In this document: positions 17,618 through 26,621 of the stretch, piece by piece
Layout: each line of letters starts with the position of its first letter
Numbering within the stretch: the stretch's first letter is position 1
Assembly: GCF_003628435.1 (NCBI RefSeq)
Contig: NZ_RBZN01000011.1
Location: 1 to 64,000 of the forward strand
DNA from: Ureibacillus endophyticus
GTDB lineage: Bacteria > Bacillota > Bacilli > Bacillales_A > Planococcaceae
Reading direction: 5' to 3'
Length of the DNA: 64,000 nucleotides
Made by a program: the position numbers and the translations under genes
The notes under the pieces: generated by a model
What the model saw: only the letters and a program-made list of their open reading frames with translations
Databases searched by the model: none
Told to the model about the DNA's origin: nothing

Positions 17618-18301
17618 TTGAGCAGATTTAGTACAGATCAACTTACATTCATTACAATAATCGTATTATTAATTGTGTTCGTCGAGCTCACAATTTTTAA
17701 TAATGGTGGCGCCTTTTTACTTATTGTTGGAGCACTACTACTCTATTACAGTTTTTCGAAAAATAAAAGAAGCTATTTTTGGCTAGGATGTTTCTTCTTA
17801 TTTATTGCAGTTCTTACAGTATGGAGTTTACGTTTGCTCATTGTTGGCATACTCATTTATTTGCTATATAAACATGCTACAAAAGAACAAAAATATGTAA
17901 CGGTTGATACAAACGATTTTCAAGTAAAGTCTATCGAAACGAATGAACTAATTGGATCAACTGCACCTCCAGTTGATAATTATAAATGGCAAGATGTACA
18001 AATTCAGCGTTTTATCGGGGATATTACCATTGATACGACAGAAACAATTTTACCTGCCGGAACATCCGTTATATCCATTCGTCAATCCATTGGGAAAGTG
18101 ACGATTATTGTTCCTTATGAAATACCGTTCCGCCTACAATTTTCAACGATTTTAGGCGAAGCAAAACTACTTGGAAAAGGAAAAAAACGATTAATTAATG
18201 AACAGTTAGTGTTTGAAGATGGAAACCCAGAAGATGCAAAACGTAAACTAGTCATACATGTGGCAACATGGCTTGGCGATGTGGAGGTGATTCGTAAATG
18301 A
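17618..18301 (+). CDS. liaF: LiaF-like envelope-stress regulator
   Basis: A 227-residue protein starting at TTG 17618 behind AAAGGAGG. Several membrane helices occupy residues 8-85 and the C-terminal soluble half (about 120-225) is the LiaF/YvqF domain, a right-handed beta structure (RFIGDITIDTTETILPAGTS, VTIIVPYEIPF, FSTILGEAKLLG, ATWLGDVEVIR). LiaF inhibits the kinase LiaS in the absence of stress. It overlaps liaS by four bases (ATGA). Confidence 0.87.
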   Translation: MSRFSTDQLTFITIIVLLIVFVELTIFNNGGAFLLIVGALLLYYSFSKNKRSYFWLGCFFLFIAVLTVWSLRLLIVGILIYLLYKHATKEQKYVTVDTNDFQVKSIETNELIGSTAPPVDNYKWQDVQIQRFIGDITIDTTETILPAGTSVISIRQSIGKVTIIVPYEIPFRLQFSTILGEAKLLGKGKKRLINEQLVFEDGNPEDAKRKLVIHVATWLGDVEVIRK

Positions 18302-19359
18302 TTTCATTCTTCTTTCGTACTATCACACTTTTCTTTCTATTAACTGGCATGACATTTTTCTTCTGCTTTTTATTTTTCGGAGAACCCAACGAAAAAAATT
18401 GGGACATTTTATGGGAAAAGAATTTTGAACAATTACCTTATATCGCAATCATCTTTACTTTTATAAGTTTCTTAAGTATCGTTATTAGTCTTTGGATGAG
18501 TTCCGTTGCAAGATCAAGGGAATCTGCAGCAACTCGATATGTAAAGCAAGTGGCGGAACCTGATTTTTCATTAAAGAAGAAAAATGTCTCCCACGCATTG
18601 AAAAAGGCCTTACTACAAGCAAATGAACTAATTGATACTCAACGAAAAAGTTTACAACGATTAACAAACGAAAAAGCAGAAGCCAACGATAAAGTCATTC
18701 AAGAACGAATCATTGCTGAACGCCAACGACTAGCACGTGAATTACACGATTCTGTCTCTCAACAACTTTTTGCAGCTTCCATGTTACTTTCTGCCGTAAC
18801 AGAGCAAGAGGAAGAATTAGGAAATTCCAAACATACATTACAGCAAGTGGAGAAAATTGTTCAACAAGCACAACTCGAAATGCGCGCTTTACTGCTACAT
18901 TTAAGACCAATTGCATTACGAAACAATACACTTGCTCAAGGATTAACTGAATTAATTGTTGAATTGCAACAAAAAGTTTACTTTAATATTGTTTATAAAA
19001 TAGAAGAAGTTGCATTATCGAAGGCTGAAGAAGATCATTTATTTCGAATCGCTCAGGAAGCATTATCCAACACGTTACGCCATTCCAAAGCAACTGAAGT
19101 GGAATTGCTGTTAGTGGCAAGGGACAACTTTGGTATTTTGCGTATTCAAGATAATGGGCAAGGATTCAATATGGAAGAAGATAAATCCACTTCTTATGGT
19201 CTAAAAAACATTGCAGAACGCGCTGTAGAAATTGGTTGTACGTACAAAATCGTTTCTGTACCAGATGTTGGAACGATTGTTGAAGTCAAGGTACCGTTAA
19301 AAACAAATATTGAATCCGATGAGCTAGATACGGAAGTCAATGCAACGGAGTCTGAATAA
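18298..19359 (+). CDS. liaS: sensor histidine kinase LiaS
   Basis: A 353-residue NarL-type kinase with two N-terminal membrane helices and a short outside loop, a coiled coil, the HisKA_3 box ERQRLARELHDSVSQQLF (phospho-His) and a HATPase domain (FRIAQEALSNTLRHSKA, DNGQGF, YGLKNIAERAVEIG). In B. subtilis LiaS responds to cell-wall antibiotics such as bacitracin and to membrane perturbation. It is coupled to liaF upstream and has liaR 33 bp downstream. Confidence 0.9.
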   Translation: MISFFFRTITLFFLLTGMTFFFCFLFFGEPNEKNWDILWEKNFEQLPYIAIIFTFISFLSIVISLWMSSVARSRESAATRYVKQVAEPDFSLKKKNVSHALKKALLQANELIDTQRKSLQRLTNEKAEANDKVIQERIIAERQRLARELHDSVSQQLFAASMLLSAVTEQEEELGNSKHTLQQVEKIVQQAQLEMRALLLHLRPIALRNNTLAQGLTELIVELQQKVYFNIVYKIEEVALSKAEEDHLFRIAQEALSNTLRHSKATEVELLLVARDNFGILRIQDNGQGFNMEEDKSTSYGLKNIAERAVEIGCTYKIVSVPDVGTIVEVKVPLKTNIESDELDTEVNATESE

Positions 19360-19392
19360 TTAGCCCCCTATCAAAATAAATGAGGTGATAGT

Positions 19393-20025
19393 TTGATAAA
19401 TGTATTAATAGCAGATGATCATGAAATGGTTCGAATCGGAGTATCTGCTTATCTTTCCGCACAACCAGACATGACGGTTGTGGGAGAAGCAGAAAATGGC
19501 GCTAAAGCCGTTGAACTTGCTTTACAATTAAGACCTGATATTATTCTAATGGATAACGTGATGCCAGTAATGACAGGAGCCGAAGCCACAGCACAAATTA
19601 TTCAAAAATGGCCAGAAGCAAAAATAATGATGGTTACTAGTTTTCTAGATGATGATAAAGTGTATCCTGCTTTAGAAGCTGGAGCAATCAGTTATATTTT
19701 GAAAACATCTAATGCAAAACAAATCGCAGAAGCCATTCGGAAAACGATGAAAGGCGAAACTGTACTCGAACCAGAAGTAACAACAAAGATGATTTCAAAA
19801 ATGAGAAGTGGTACTGCAACCGCGCTACATGACCAATTAACAGATCGGGAATCCGAAATTCTCTTATTAATAGCGCAAGGCAAAACAAATCAAGAAATTG
19901 CCGATGAATTATTTATTGCATTAAAAACAGTAAAAACTCATGTGAGCAATATTTTAGCAAAACTCGAAGTACAAGATCGTACACAAGCGGTTGTTTATGC
20001 TTTTCAAAATGGATTGGTCAAATAA
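19393..20025 (+). CDS. liaR: LuxR-type response regulator LiaR
   Basis: A 210-residue protein with receiver (ADDHEMVR, phospho-acceptor in ILMDNVMPVM, Lys in YILKTS) and a C-terminal NarL/LuxR helix-turn-helix (LTDRESEILLLIAQGKTNQE, LKTVKTHVSNILAKL). Start TTG 19393 has GAGGTGAT in front. Expected targets are liaIH directly upstream. The order liaI-liaH / liaF-liaS-liaR is that of B. subtilis, though without a liaG gene. Confidence 0.92.
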   Translation: MINVLIADDHEMVRIGVSAYLSAQPDMTVVGEAENGAKAVELALQLRPDIILMDNVMPVMTGAEATAQIIQKWPEAKIMMVTSFLDDDKVYPALEAGAISYILKTSNAKQIAEAIRKTMKGETVLEPEVTTKMISKMRSGTATALHDQLTDRESEILLLIAQGKTNQEIADELFIALKTVKTHVSNILAKLEVQDRTQAVVYAFQNGLVK

Positions 20026-20033
20026 AAAAATTT

Positions 20034-20065
20034 ACGGGCATTCACGAATTGACATGAATACCCGT
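20034..20065. terminator. bidirectional terminator between liaR and the chemoreceptor gene
   Basis: ACGGGCATTCA and TGAATACCCGT form the stem; T-rich tracts follow on each strand. Confidence 0.8.
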
Positions 20066-20072
20066 TTTATTT

Positions 20073-21755
20073 TTATATTTTAAATTGCTCCACTTCTACT
20101 TGAAGTCTTTCAGCTAATTCCGCTAAAAATTCTGCACTAGAAGATATCTCTTCATTTGCCGCGATTTGTTGTTTTGATGCTGCACTCGTTTCTGTTGAAA
20201 GTTGTACCCCATTATTTGCAAGATTCTGAATCTGATGGACGTTATCTAATACCGTTTCCGCCATCCCATGAATTTGTTCAATCGCTGTTGAAACAGATTC
20301 TACCCGGACCACCACATCCCCTACACTTGTTTCAATTTGATTAAACACCTCAAGGGAATCACTTGTTTTACTCAATCCTTGATCTACTTTATCTCCACCA
20401 ACTGCAATGACTTTAACAGCTTCACTACTTGCGGACTGAATTTGTTGAACCATAGATGTAATTTCTATTGCGGAATTTTTCGATTGCTCTGCTAACTTAC
20501 GAACTTCTTCAGCAACTACCGCAAACCCTTTACCATATTCCCCTGCACGAGCTGCTTCAATGGCTGCATTAAGTGCAAGTAAATTTGTTTGATCTGAAAT
20601 CTCTGTAATTAAAGATGTAATCCTTTGAATTTCGTTGGATTGCCTTTCTACCTTTTTCATAATATTTGAAGTTTCACTAAAGGCATCATGAATATTATTC
20701 ATGTGATGAACTACATCCGTTACAACAGCAGATCCTGACTTAACTAATTTTTGAACTCCATTTGCCGACCCTAGCATTAATTCATTATCAGAAGCTATTT
20801 GTGAAACCGCGTCATTTAACTCAGCAATAGCTTGTACAGCTGAATGCATCAAATTCGATTGTTCTTCACTTGTTAACATTTGTTGCTCGGCTGATGATGA
20901 AACCATTTGAGAAGATGCTAATGTTTCTTCAGCCGTTGAAGATAACTGCTCAGCGTTTGTTGCAAGCTGAATAGACGATGAACGAACATTTGTCACAACA
21001 TTTCGTATGTCAGCTAACATCTTATTGAAGGTTTCAGCCATTGTGCCAGTTTCATCGTTATTTTTTATTTTTATAGGTTCAATTAAGAAATTTCCATTCG
21101 CTACTTCTTCAAGAGCTTTGGTAACTTTTAAAATTGGTGACGCAATCATTTTACTTATGAATGATGAAATTAATATGCCTAGTAATATACTAATAATTGT
21201 AACAATAGTAAATCCTGTATTCGCTGCTTTTCGGAAAGATTCCAAATTTGTTTGTGACACAAGAATATCGTTCTCAAAAATTACTTTTAATTCATCTAAA
21301 GTGCCTATTAACTTTTCATTCAATATTTTTGATTCAATAAAAGTGGCTTCATTTAATCTACCTCTTTGAACTTGTTCTATTAATTTATCATTCGTAGCAA
21401 AATATTCTTCAGAATTCATTTTAAACGTTTCAATTAATGCAGCCGATTGGTCATCGATTCCCAGTGCAAATACCGCATCAATAGCTGTCAGTCGCTCCTC
21501 GATTGTAGAATTAATAATATCCAAGGATTCAGGATCTTCAAAAGACACATACTCCAACAATGTAGCACCTATAATTCTTTGACTTTGTTCGATTTCAGTA
21601 ATCTTTGCAATCTTCTGCATATCGATTTCTAGTATTTCTTTATATCGATTCGTTAAATCAAATAGACCGACAATCGCTAAAATAGTAACTGCAATTAACA
21701 AGAATAAAATTGAGCTAAAACCCATCCACATTTTTTTCTTAATAGAAAATCTCAA
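20073..21755 (-). CDS. methyl-accepting chemotaxis protein
   Basis: A 560-residue transmembrane chemoreceptor. Membrane helix 1 at about 10-32, a four-helix-bundle-type sensor to about 175 (with [20 protein letters not shown]-like helices), membrane helix 2 at about 178-200, HAMP to about 255, and a signalling domain whose hairpin tip is [20 protein letters not shown] with [14 protein letters not shown]. Start TTG 21755 is behind AAAGGTGGTG. The signal is unknown. The sensor region has no recognisable Cache fold. It stands alone, next to the lia operon, with no other chemotaxis gene in the window. Confidence 0.93.
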   Translation of the reverse strand: MRFSIKKKMWMGFSSILFLLIAVTILAIVGLFDLTNRYKEILEIDMQKIAKITEIEQSQRIIGATLLEYVSFEDPESLDIINSTIEERLTAIDAVFALGIDDQSAALIETFKMNSEEYFATNDKLIEQVQRGRLNEATFIESKILNEKLIGTLDELKVIFENDILVSQTNLESFRKAANTGFTIVTIISILLGILISSFISKMIASPILKVTKALEEVANGNFLIEPIKIKNNDETGTMAETFNKMLADIRNVVTNVRSSSIQLATNAEQLSSTAEETLASSQMVSSSAEQQMLTSEEQSNLMHSAVQAIAELNDAVSQIASDNELMLGSANGVQKLVKSGSAVVTDVVHHMNNIHDAFSETSNIMKKVERQSNEIQRITSLITEISDQTNLLALNAAIEAARAGEYGKGFAVVAEEVRKLAEQSKNSAIEITSMVQQIQSASSEAVKVIAVGGDKVDQGLSKTSDSLEVFNQIETSVGDVVVRVESVSTAIEQIHGMAETVLDNVHQIQNLANNGVQLSTETSAASKQQIAANEEISSSAEFLAELAERLQVEVEQFKI

Positions 21756-22043
21756 GTAAGTGCACCACCTTTTTTAAGCTTCTTACTATTAATCGTACAT
21801 ATTTGGCAGTACTATAGAAAGGGTATTTTCTCATATTATGGAAAATTATACAATTTGAATATTTATTCAATAAAGGACTTTAGTGATACTTTTTCGAGTT
21901 TATTCGTCAATTTTATTTTTAAATAAGGTTTAGGGTTATTTTGAGAGATTGGTTGTGGATAAATAAGTAAGAGTGGATTCTAGTGTGTACTTAATTTCTG
22001 TGATAAAAGGTAAATTACGATTTGTAGTGACAGTCTTAATTGA

Positions 22044-22376
22044 AATGAACGTCAAATCTCATGCGAAATTTGATTCTAGTGACCTTCATTGCCTGGTTGA
22101 ACGTCAAATCTCATGCGAAATTTGATTCTAGTGACCTTCATAACCTGGTTAAACGTCAAATCTCATGCGAAATTTGATTCTAGTGACCTTCATAACCTAG
22201 TTGAACGTCAAATCTCATGTGAATTTGATTCTAGTGATCTTCATCACCTGATTGAACGTCAAATCTTATGCGAAATTTTATTCTAGTGACCTTCATAACC
22301 TGGTTGAACGTCAAATCTCATGCGAAATTTGATTCTAGTGACCTTCATATCAAAGAGCACATCAAATCTCATGATA
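22044..22376. repeat. second 52-bp tandem array, about six copies
   Basis: AACGTCAAAT starts at 22048, 22100, 22152, 22204, 22255 and 22307 (52, 52, 52, 51 and 52 bp apart), with a degenerate seventh near 22358. Each unit contains TCAAAT and ATTTGA around CTCATGCGAA, a 6-bp inverted repeat, then TTCTAGTGACCTTCATAACC. One unit has lost a base and the others carry a few substitutions. It lies upstream of the sigma-54 alcohol cluster, in a 930-bp gap. The remaining parts of the gap (21756-22043 and 22377-22560) show nothing clear. Confidence 0.92.
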
Positions 22377-22566
22377 GATTACATACAACTGAATTTCATA
22401 TTACACTTATTTCCAATCCCCCCTCCTCCTCCATACAATATAACTCTCAAAATCAATTTTTCTTCAGCTTCATGGATGTTTTTATAGTTACCCGCAGCAT
22501 TTATCTAAACCAATAGCTTCTCCAAACAACCAGAAAATCATAAATGAACATTTTATTGTTCAAAAC

Positions 22567-22582
22567 GGCCAAAATTTTGGCC
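22567..22582. promoter_or_regulatory. 16-bp palindrome, candidate activator site
   Basis: GGCCAAAATTTTGGCC is a perfect palindrome, 52 bp upstream of the -24 GG of the sigma-54-type promoter, flanked by GTTCAAAA on both sides (direct repeats). The position fits an upstream activator sequence for the NtrC-type regulator encoded in the cluster. Binding is inferred. Confidence 0.5.
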
Positions 22583-22633
22583 ATACCAAGTTCAAAATCT
22601 ATTAAAATATGCCTTTTTTACAGGTTTAATAGT

Positions 22634-22650
22634 TGGCATCGGTTTTGCTT
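22634..22650 (+). promoter_or_regulatory. sigma-54 (SigL) type promoter for adhT
   Basis: TTGGCATCGGTTTTGCTT matches the TGGCAC-N5-TTGCW consensus, with GG at 22635-22636 and GC at 22647-22648 separated by exactly 10 bases. The ATG follows 37 bp later. An NtrC-family activator is encoded 4 kb downstream in the same cluster. Confidence 0.75.
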
Positions 22651-22685
22651 ATATAAAAGTATAACCAGAAAGGGGAGGAATTTTA

Positions 22686-23699
22686 ATGAAAGCAGCAGTA
22701 GTAAATGAGTTCAAAAAATCTTTAGAAATCAAAGAGGTTGAAAAACCAACGTTAGAAAGTGGAGAGGTTTTAGTTAAGATTGAAGCTTGTGGCGTATGTC
22801 ATACTGATTTACATGCAGCACACGGTGACTGGCCAGTAAAACCAAAATTACCGTTAATCCCTGGTCATGAAGGCGTTGGTATTGTTGTTGAAGTTGCTAA
22901 TGATGTTTCTTCTATTAAAGTAGGAGATCGTGTTGGAATTCCTTGGTTATATTCTGCTTGTGGTGAATGTGAATACTGTTTATCTGGACAAGAAACACTT
23001 TGTGAAGATCAATTAAATGGTGGATATTCTGTAGATGGTGGATATGCAGAATATTGTAAAGCACCAGCTGACTATGTTGCTCGTATTCCAAAAGAAGCTG
23101 ACCCAGTACAAATTGCACCAATTTTATGTGCAGGTGTAACAACTTATAAAGCATTAAAAGTTTCCGGTGCAAAACCAGGTGAATGGGTAGCAATTTATGG
23201 TATCGGTGGTCTTGGTCACATTGCGCTACAATATGCTAAAGCAATGGGATTAAATGTTGTTGCTGTAGATATTAGCGATGACAAATCAAAATTAGCCCTT
23301 GAACTAGGTGCTGATATCGCAATTAACGGTCTAAAAGAAGATCCAGTAGCAACAATCAAAGAAAAAGTTGGTGGCGTTCATGCAGCAGTAAGTGTTGCCG
23401 TGAGCAAAAAAGCATTTGAACAAGCTTACCAATCAGTTAAACGTGGCGGAACACTTGTTGTAGTTGGGTTACCAAATGATGAACTACCAATTCCAATTTT
23501 CGACACTGTATTAAATGGTGTAACTGTAAAAGGTTCAATTGTTGGAACAAGAAAAGATATGCAAGAAGCTATTGATTTTGCTGTACGTGGTAAAGTACGT
23601 GCAATGATTGAAACTACTGAACTTGAAAATATTAATGAAGTATTCAAACGTATGGAAGAAGGAAAAATTAACGGTCGCATTGTTTTAACTCTCGAATAA
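22686..23699 (+). CDS. adhT: zinc-dependent alcohol dehydrogenase
   Basis: A 337-residue NAD-dependent medium-chain dehydrogenase of the AdhP/AdhT class. Catalytic zinc ligands are in CGVCHTDLH and PGHEGVGI, with the third Cys in [10 protein letters not shown]; the structural zinc loop is [15 protein letters not shown]; the Rossmann motif is [14 protein letters not shown]. It oxidises ethanol and similar alcohols or reduces aldehydes. A strong GGGGAGG site precedes the ATG. Expression probably depends on sigma-54, from the promoter just upstream. It has its own terminator, so the Fe-dehydrogenase gene may need read-through or another promoter. Confidence 0.93.
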   Translation: MKAAVVNEFKKSLEIKEVEKPTLESGEVLVKIEACGVCHTDLHAAHGDWPVKPKLPLIPGHEGVGIVVEVANDVSSIKVGDRVGIPWLYSACGECEYCLSGQETLCEDQLNGGYSVDGGYAEYCKAPADYVARIPKEADPVQIAPILCAGVTTYKALKVSGAKPGEWVAIYGIGGLGHIALQYAKAMGLNVVAVDISDDKSKLALELGADIAINGLKEDPVATIKEKVGGVHAAVSVAVSKKAFEQAYQSVKRGGTLVVVGLPNDELPIPIFDTVLNGVTVKGSIVGTRKDMQEAIDFAVRGKVRAMIETTELENINEVFKRMEEGKINGRIVLTLE

Positions 23700-23710
23700 T
23701 AGCACTTACC

Positions 23711-23752
23711 AAGGTTGTTCAAGTCGAATTGTTGTCGATTTGGACAACCTTT
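23711..23752 (+). terminator. adhT terminator
   Basis: AAGGTTGTTCAAGTCGA pairs, with mismatches, with TCGATTTGGACAACCTT, followed by five T residues. Confidence 0.8.
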
Positions 23753-23823
23753 TTATTTTGGAAAAAAGGGAAAAACTCACTTCTATTGAATTAAAACTAT
23801 ATAAGATTTTTTAGGAGGTACAT

Positions 23824-24972
23824 ATGAACGTTCATAAATTTGTATTACCAGAAATCATCTTCGGCAATTATACTCTCTCGCAAATTGGCGATTGTTGTCT
23901 ACGATTAGGTGCTTCTAATGTTTTGATTGTCAGTGATGAGGGTATAGCAGAAGCAGGCTGGCTCGATAAAGTCGTTGAAAACTGTAAAGAAGCGGGATTA
24001 AAATATACAACCTTCACGGATATTACTGTTAATCCAAAAGATTACGAAGTCGAAAAAGGTAGAGAAATTTATTTAGAAAATCATTGCGATGCAGTGATAG
24101 GCGTTGGTGGTGGAAGTACAATTGACGCTGCAAAAGCAATTGCATTACTTTCTACAAATGAAGGACATATTCGTGATTATGAAGGTGTTGATAAAATTAA
24201 ACACCCCCTTCCCCCTCAAATCATGGTTCCAACGACAGCAGGTTCTGGATCAGAAGTTTCACAGTTTTCGATTATCCTAAATTCAGAAGAACGAAAAAAA
24301 ATGACAATTATCTCAAAGTCATTAATTCCTGATATCGCAATTGTTGACCCTGAAACACTTGTTACTAAAAGTACACAACTGACAATTTCTACAGGCATAG
24401 ATGTATTAACCCATGGAATTGAATCGTACATTAGTTTAGCTGCAACCCCATTAACAGATGTTCACGCAAAAAATGCAATCTCTCTAGTAGGTCAATATTT
24501 ACGCTCATCAGTAGCATCTAAATACAATAAAGAAGCAAAAACGCATATGGCAATGGCAAGTCTTCAAGCTGGAATTGCATTTTCAAACGCAATTTTAGGG
24601 GCTGTTCATGCTATGAGTCATGCAGTTGGTGGCAGATATCCGGTTTTACATGGTGATATTAACTCTATTCTTCTTCCCCATGTAATGGAGTTTAACTTAT
24701 TAGCCAATCCAGAAAAATTTGCGGATATTGCCTACTTACTTGGACTTAAAGACCCGAACATTTCGAAAATGGAAGCAGGAAAAATCGCTATTAAACTAGT
24801 AAATGAATTAATTGAAGATATCGGTGCACCACAAAAACTTTCTGAATTAGAAGTGAAAGATAGTGAGATAACTGAAATGAGTTATACAGCTTTGCATGAT
24901 GCATGTATGTTAACGAACCCAAGAGACGTGACCATCGATGACATTGAACAACTATTCAGAAAGGCCTGGTAA
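23824..24972 (+). CDS. iron-containing alcohol dehydrogenase
   Basis: A 382-residue group III (Fe) alcohol dehydrogenase. The NAD-binding segment GVGGGSTIDAAKAIA, the PTTAGSGSEVSQF loop and the metal site (Asp/His region from LTHGIESY through VHAMSHAVGGRYPVLHGD) are all visible and the length is normal. Start ATG 23824 is behind TAGGAGGTAC. It is followed after 2 bp by the sensor kinase gene, which suggests translational coupling. Fe-dehydrogenases paired with sensor kinases, such as ErcA with ErcS in Pseudomonas, control ethanol metabolism; this is an analogy and not a proven orthologue. Confidence 0.9.
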   Translation: MNVHKFVLPEIIFGNYTLSQIGDCCLRLGASNVLIVSDEGIAEAGWLDKVVENCKEAGLKYTTFTDITVNPKDYEVEKGREIYLENHCDAVIGVGGGSTIDAAKAIALLSTNEGHIRDYEGVDKIKHPLPPQIMVPTTAGSGSEVSQFSIILNSEERKKMTIISKSLIPDIAIVDPETLVTKSTQLTISTGIDVLTHGIESYISLAATPLTDVHAKNAISLVGQYLRSSVASKYNKEAKTHMAMASLQAGIAFSNAILGAVHAMSHAVGGRYPVLHGDINSILLPHVMEFNLLANPEKFADIAYLLGLKDPNISKMEAGKIAIKLVNELIEDIGAPQKLSELEVKDSEITEMSYTALHDACMLTNPRDVTIDDIEQLFRKAW

Positions 24973-24974
24973 AT

Positions 24975-26603
24975 TTGGTATTAAAAGAGCGAGAATCGTT
25001 AATCGGTAAATTAACAGGCATCCAATCCTCAAAAAAGAGCTATTACAGTGAATTAAAAGTAATGGTTGAAGAATTAAAAAAGAAAAACATGCAATTAGAA
25101 GTCATCAATGAAGTAACCCAAAGTATCAATATCGAAATGTCCATTGATGAAATGTTAAGTAATATTTTTGAGAAAATAAAAGCATTTATCGCCATCGATC
25201 GAATAAGTTTAGCACTCTATGAAAATAATGAGCTTTTTTTATCAAATGTCTATCCAATAGACTCCATTCACTTTCCAATTGGACATCAATTTCAAAAGGA
25301 AAACTCCCTTTATTGGAATTCTATCCTATCTCTTGAAAAGGTTTTATTCAAGCTAGAAAGTGAGTCGCTAACCTATGAAGAAGAAGCTGCTTATCATTCG
25401 TTAGGAATAAAAAGCATCCTAATCATACCTCTTGTTAGTAAAAAAGCGGTCATTGGAGTATTAAGCATTGGGAGTAAGGAATTAAACCACTTTAGTGAGT
25501 CTGATTTATCATTTTTCCAACAGCTTTCAAATCAAATTGCCGTTTGTATTGAAAATGTAAAGCTGTATCAGAAAGTTTTGGATTCAAAAAAGGAATGGGA
25601 AGAAACTTTTCGTGCTGTATCAGATTTGATTTTTGTAACTGATACAAATGGCACCATTTTAAAGTGTAATAATTCAGCCAATAAATTTTTTGATTCATAT
25701 ATTATCGGTCAAAACTTGCAAAATCTGCTTGAACTTCCCGATTTAGCGATTATAGAAGAAAATTATTATCAAGAGTTTCATTATAAGCAACATTTGTTTG
25801 AATTACGGGCATATCCAATTACTAACAAAAATTATCAAATCTATTCTTATATCATTTACATTATTGATATTACAGAAAAACGAAAAATGGAAGCACAACT
25901 CATTCAATCAGGTAAACTTGCGGCGATTGGAGAAATTGCAGCTGGAATTGCTCATGAATTAAACAACCCATTAACTGCTATACTAGGAAACTCCCAATTA
26001 TTATTACGTGTTGGAAAATCTGATGAGCGAACCAATAAATTGCTATCAGATATTTATGTGTGTGGAAAAAGATGCAAAAACATTATCCAAAATTTACTCA
26101 CGTTCTCTCGCCAAGACGAATATAGTTTTGAAGATTTCTGCATAAACGAAGCAGTGGAACAAGTGTTAGATATTATTGGCGATCAATTTAATAAGCTCAA
26201 CATAACAATAAAAAAAGATTTGCCGAAGAATCTTCATTGCGTCCAAGGAAATATCCAACAAATCGGGCAGATCATTTTGAACCTGCTCATTAATGCAAAA
26301 GACGCTCTTGAAGAAAAAGATACTGAACAAAAAGTTATCCTCGTTGAATCAAAAGAAGTAATAGAAAATGAAAAGAAATGGGTTGTACTTTCTATAAAGG
26401 ATAATGGTTGTGGAATTCCTAACCATCGACTACAAGATGTGTTTAATCCATTTTTCACAACAAAAGAACCAGGGAAAGGTACAGGACTCGGTCTATCTGT
26501 TAGTTTAGGAATTGCAGAAAAACATAATGGTTTCATTGAAATCGATAGTACTTACATGGAAGGTAGCGAATTCAGAATAAAATTACCAGCGAAATGCCAA
26601 TAG
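24975..26603 (+). CDS. cytosolic GAF-PAS sensor histidine kinase
   Basis: A 542-residue kinase without membrane segments: an N-terminal coiled coil, GAF domain at about 40-195, PAS at about 205-305 (FRAVSDLIFVTDTNGTILKC), HisKA with IGEIAAGIAHELNNPLTAIL and a HATPase domain (LNLLINAKDALEE, DNGCGIP, PGKGTGLGLSVSLGI). This is the NtrB-like type typical for sigma-54 regulators. TTG 24975 is the likely start, 2 bp after the dehydrogenase stop, using AGAAAGG inside that gene. It probably senses a cytosolic metabolite or redox cue and phosphorylates the regulator encoded 18 bp downstream. Confidence 0.88.
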   Translation: MVLKERESLIGKLTGIQSSKKSYYSELKVMVEELKKKNMQLEVINEVTQSINIEMSIDEMLSNIFEKIKAFIAIDRISLALYENNELFLSNVYPIDSIHFPIGHQFQKENSLYWNSILSLEKVLFKLESESLTYEEEAAYHSLGIKSILIIPLVSKKAVIGVLSIGSKELNHFSESDLSFFQQLSNQIAVCIENVKLYQKVLDSKKEWEETFRAVSDLIFVTDTNGTILKCNNSANKFFDSYIIGQNLQNLLELPDLAIIEENYYQEFHYKQHLFELRAYPITNKNYQIYSYIIYIIDITEKRKMEAQLIQSGKLAAIGEIAAGIAHELNNPLTAILGNSQLLLRVGKSDERTNKLLSDIYVCGKRCKNIIQNLLTFSRQDEYSFEDFCINEAVEQVLDIIGDQFNKLNITIKKDLPKNLHCVQGNIQQIGQIILNLLINAKDALEEKDTEQKVILVESKEVIENEKKWVVLSIKDNGCGIPNHRLQDVFNPFFTTKEPGKGTGLGLSVSLGIAEKHNGFIEIDSTYMEGSEFRIKLPAKCQ

Positions 26604-26621
26604 AGAGGTTGTGTTCATAAA

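Noticed and set aside
22268-22516. Open frame of 82 codons in the second 52-bp array
   Set aside because: It only follows the repeat sequence and lacks a ribosome site; the 52-bp period shifts frame at each unit.
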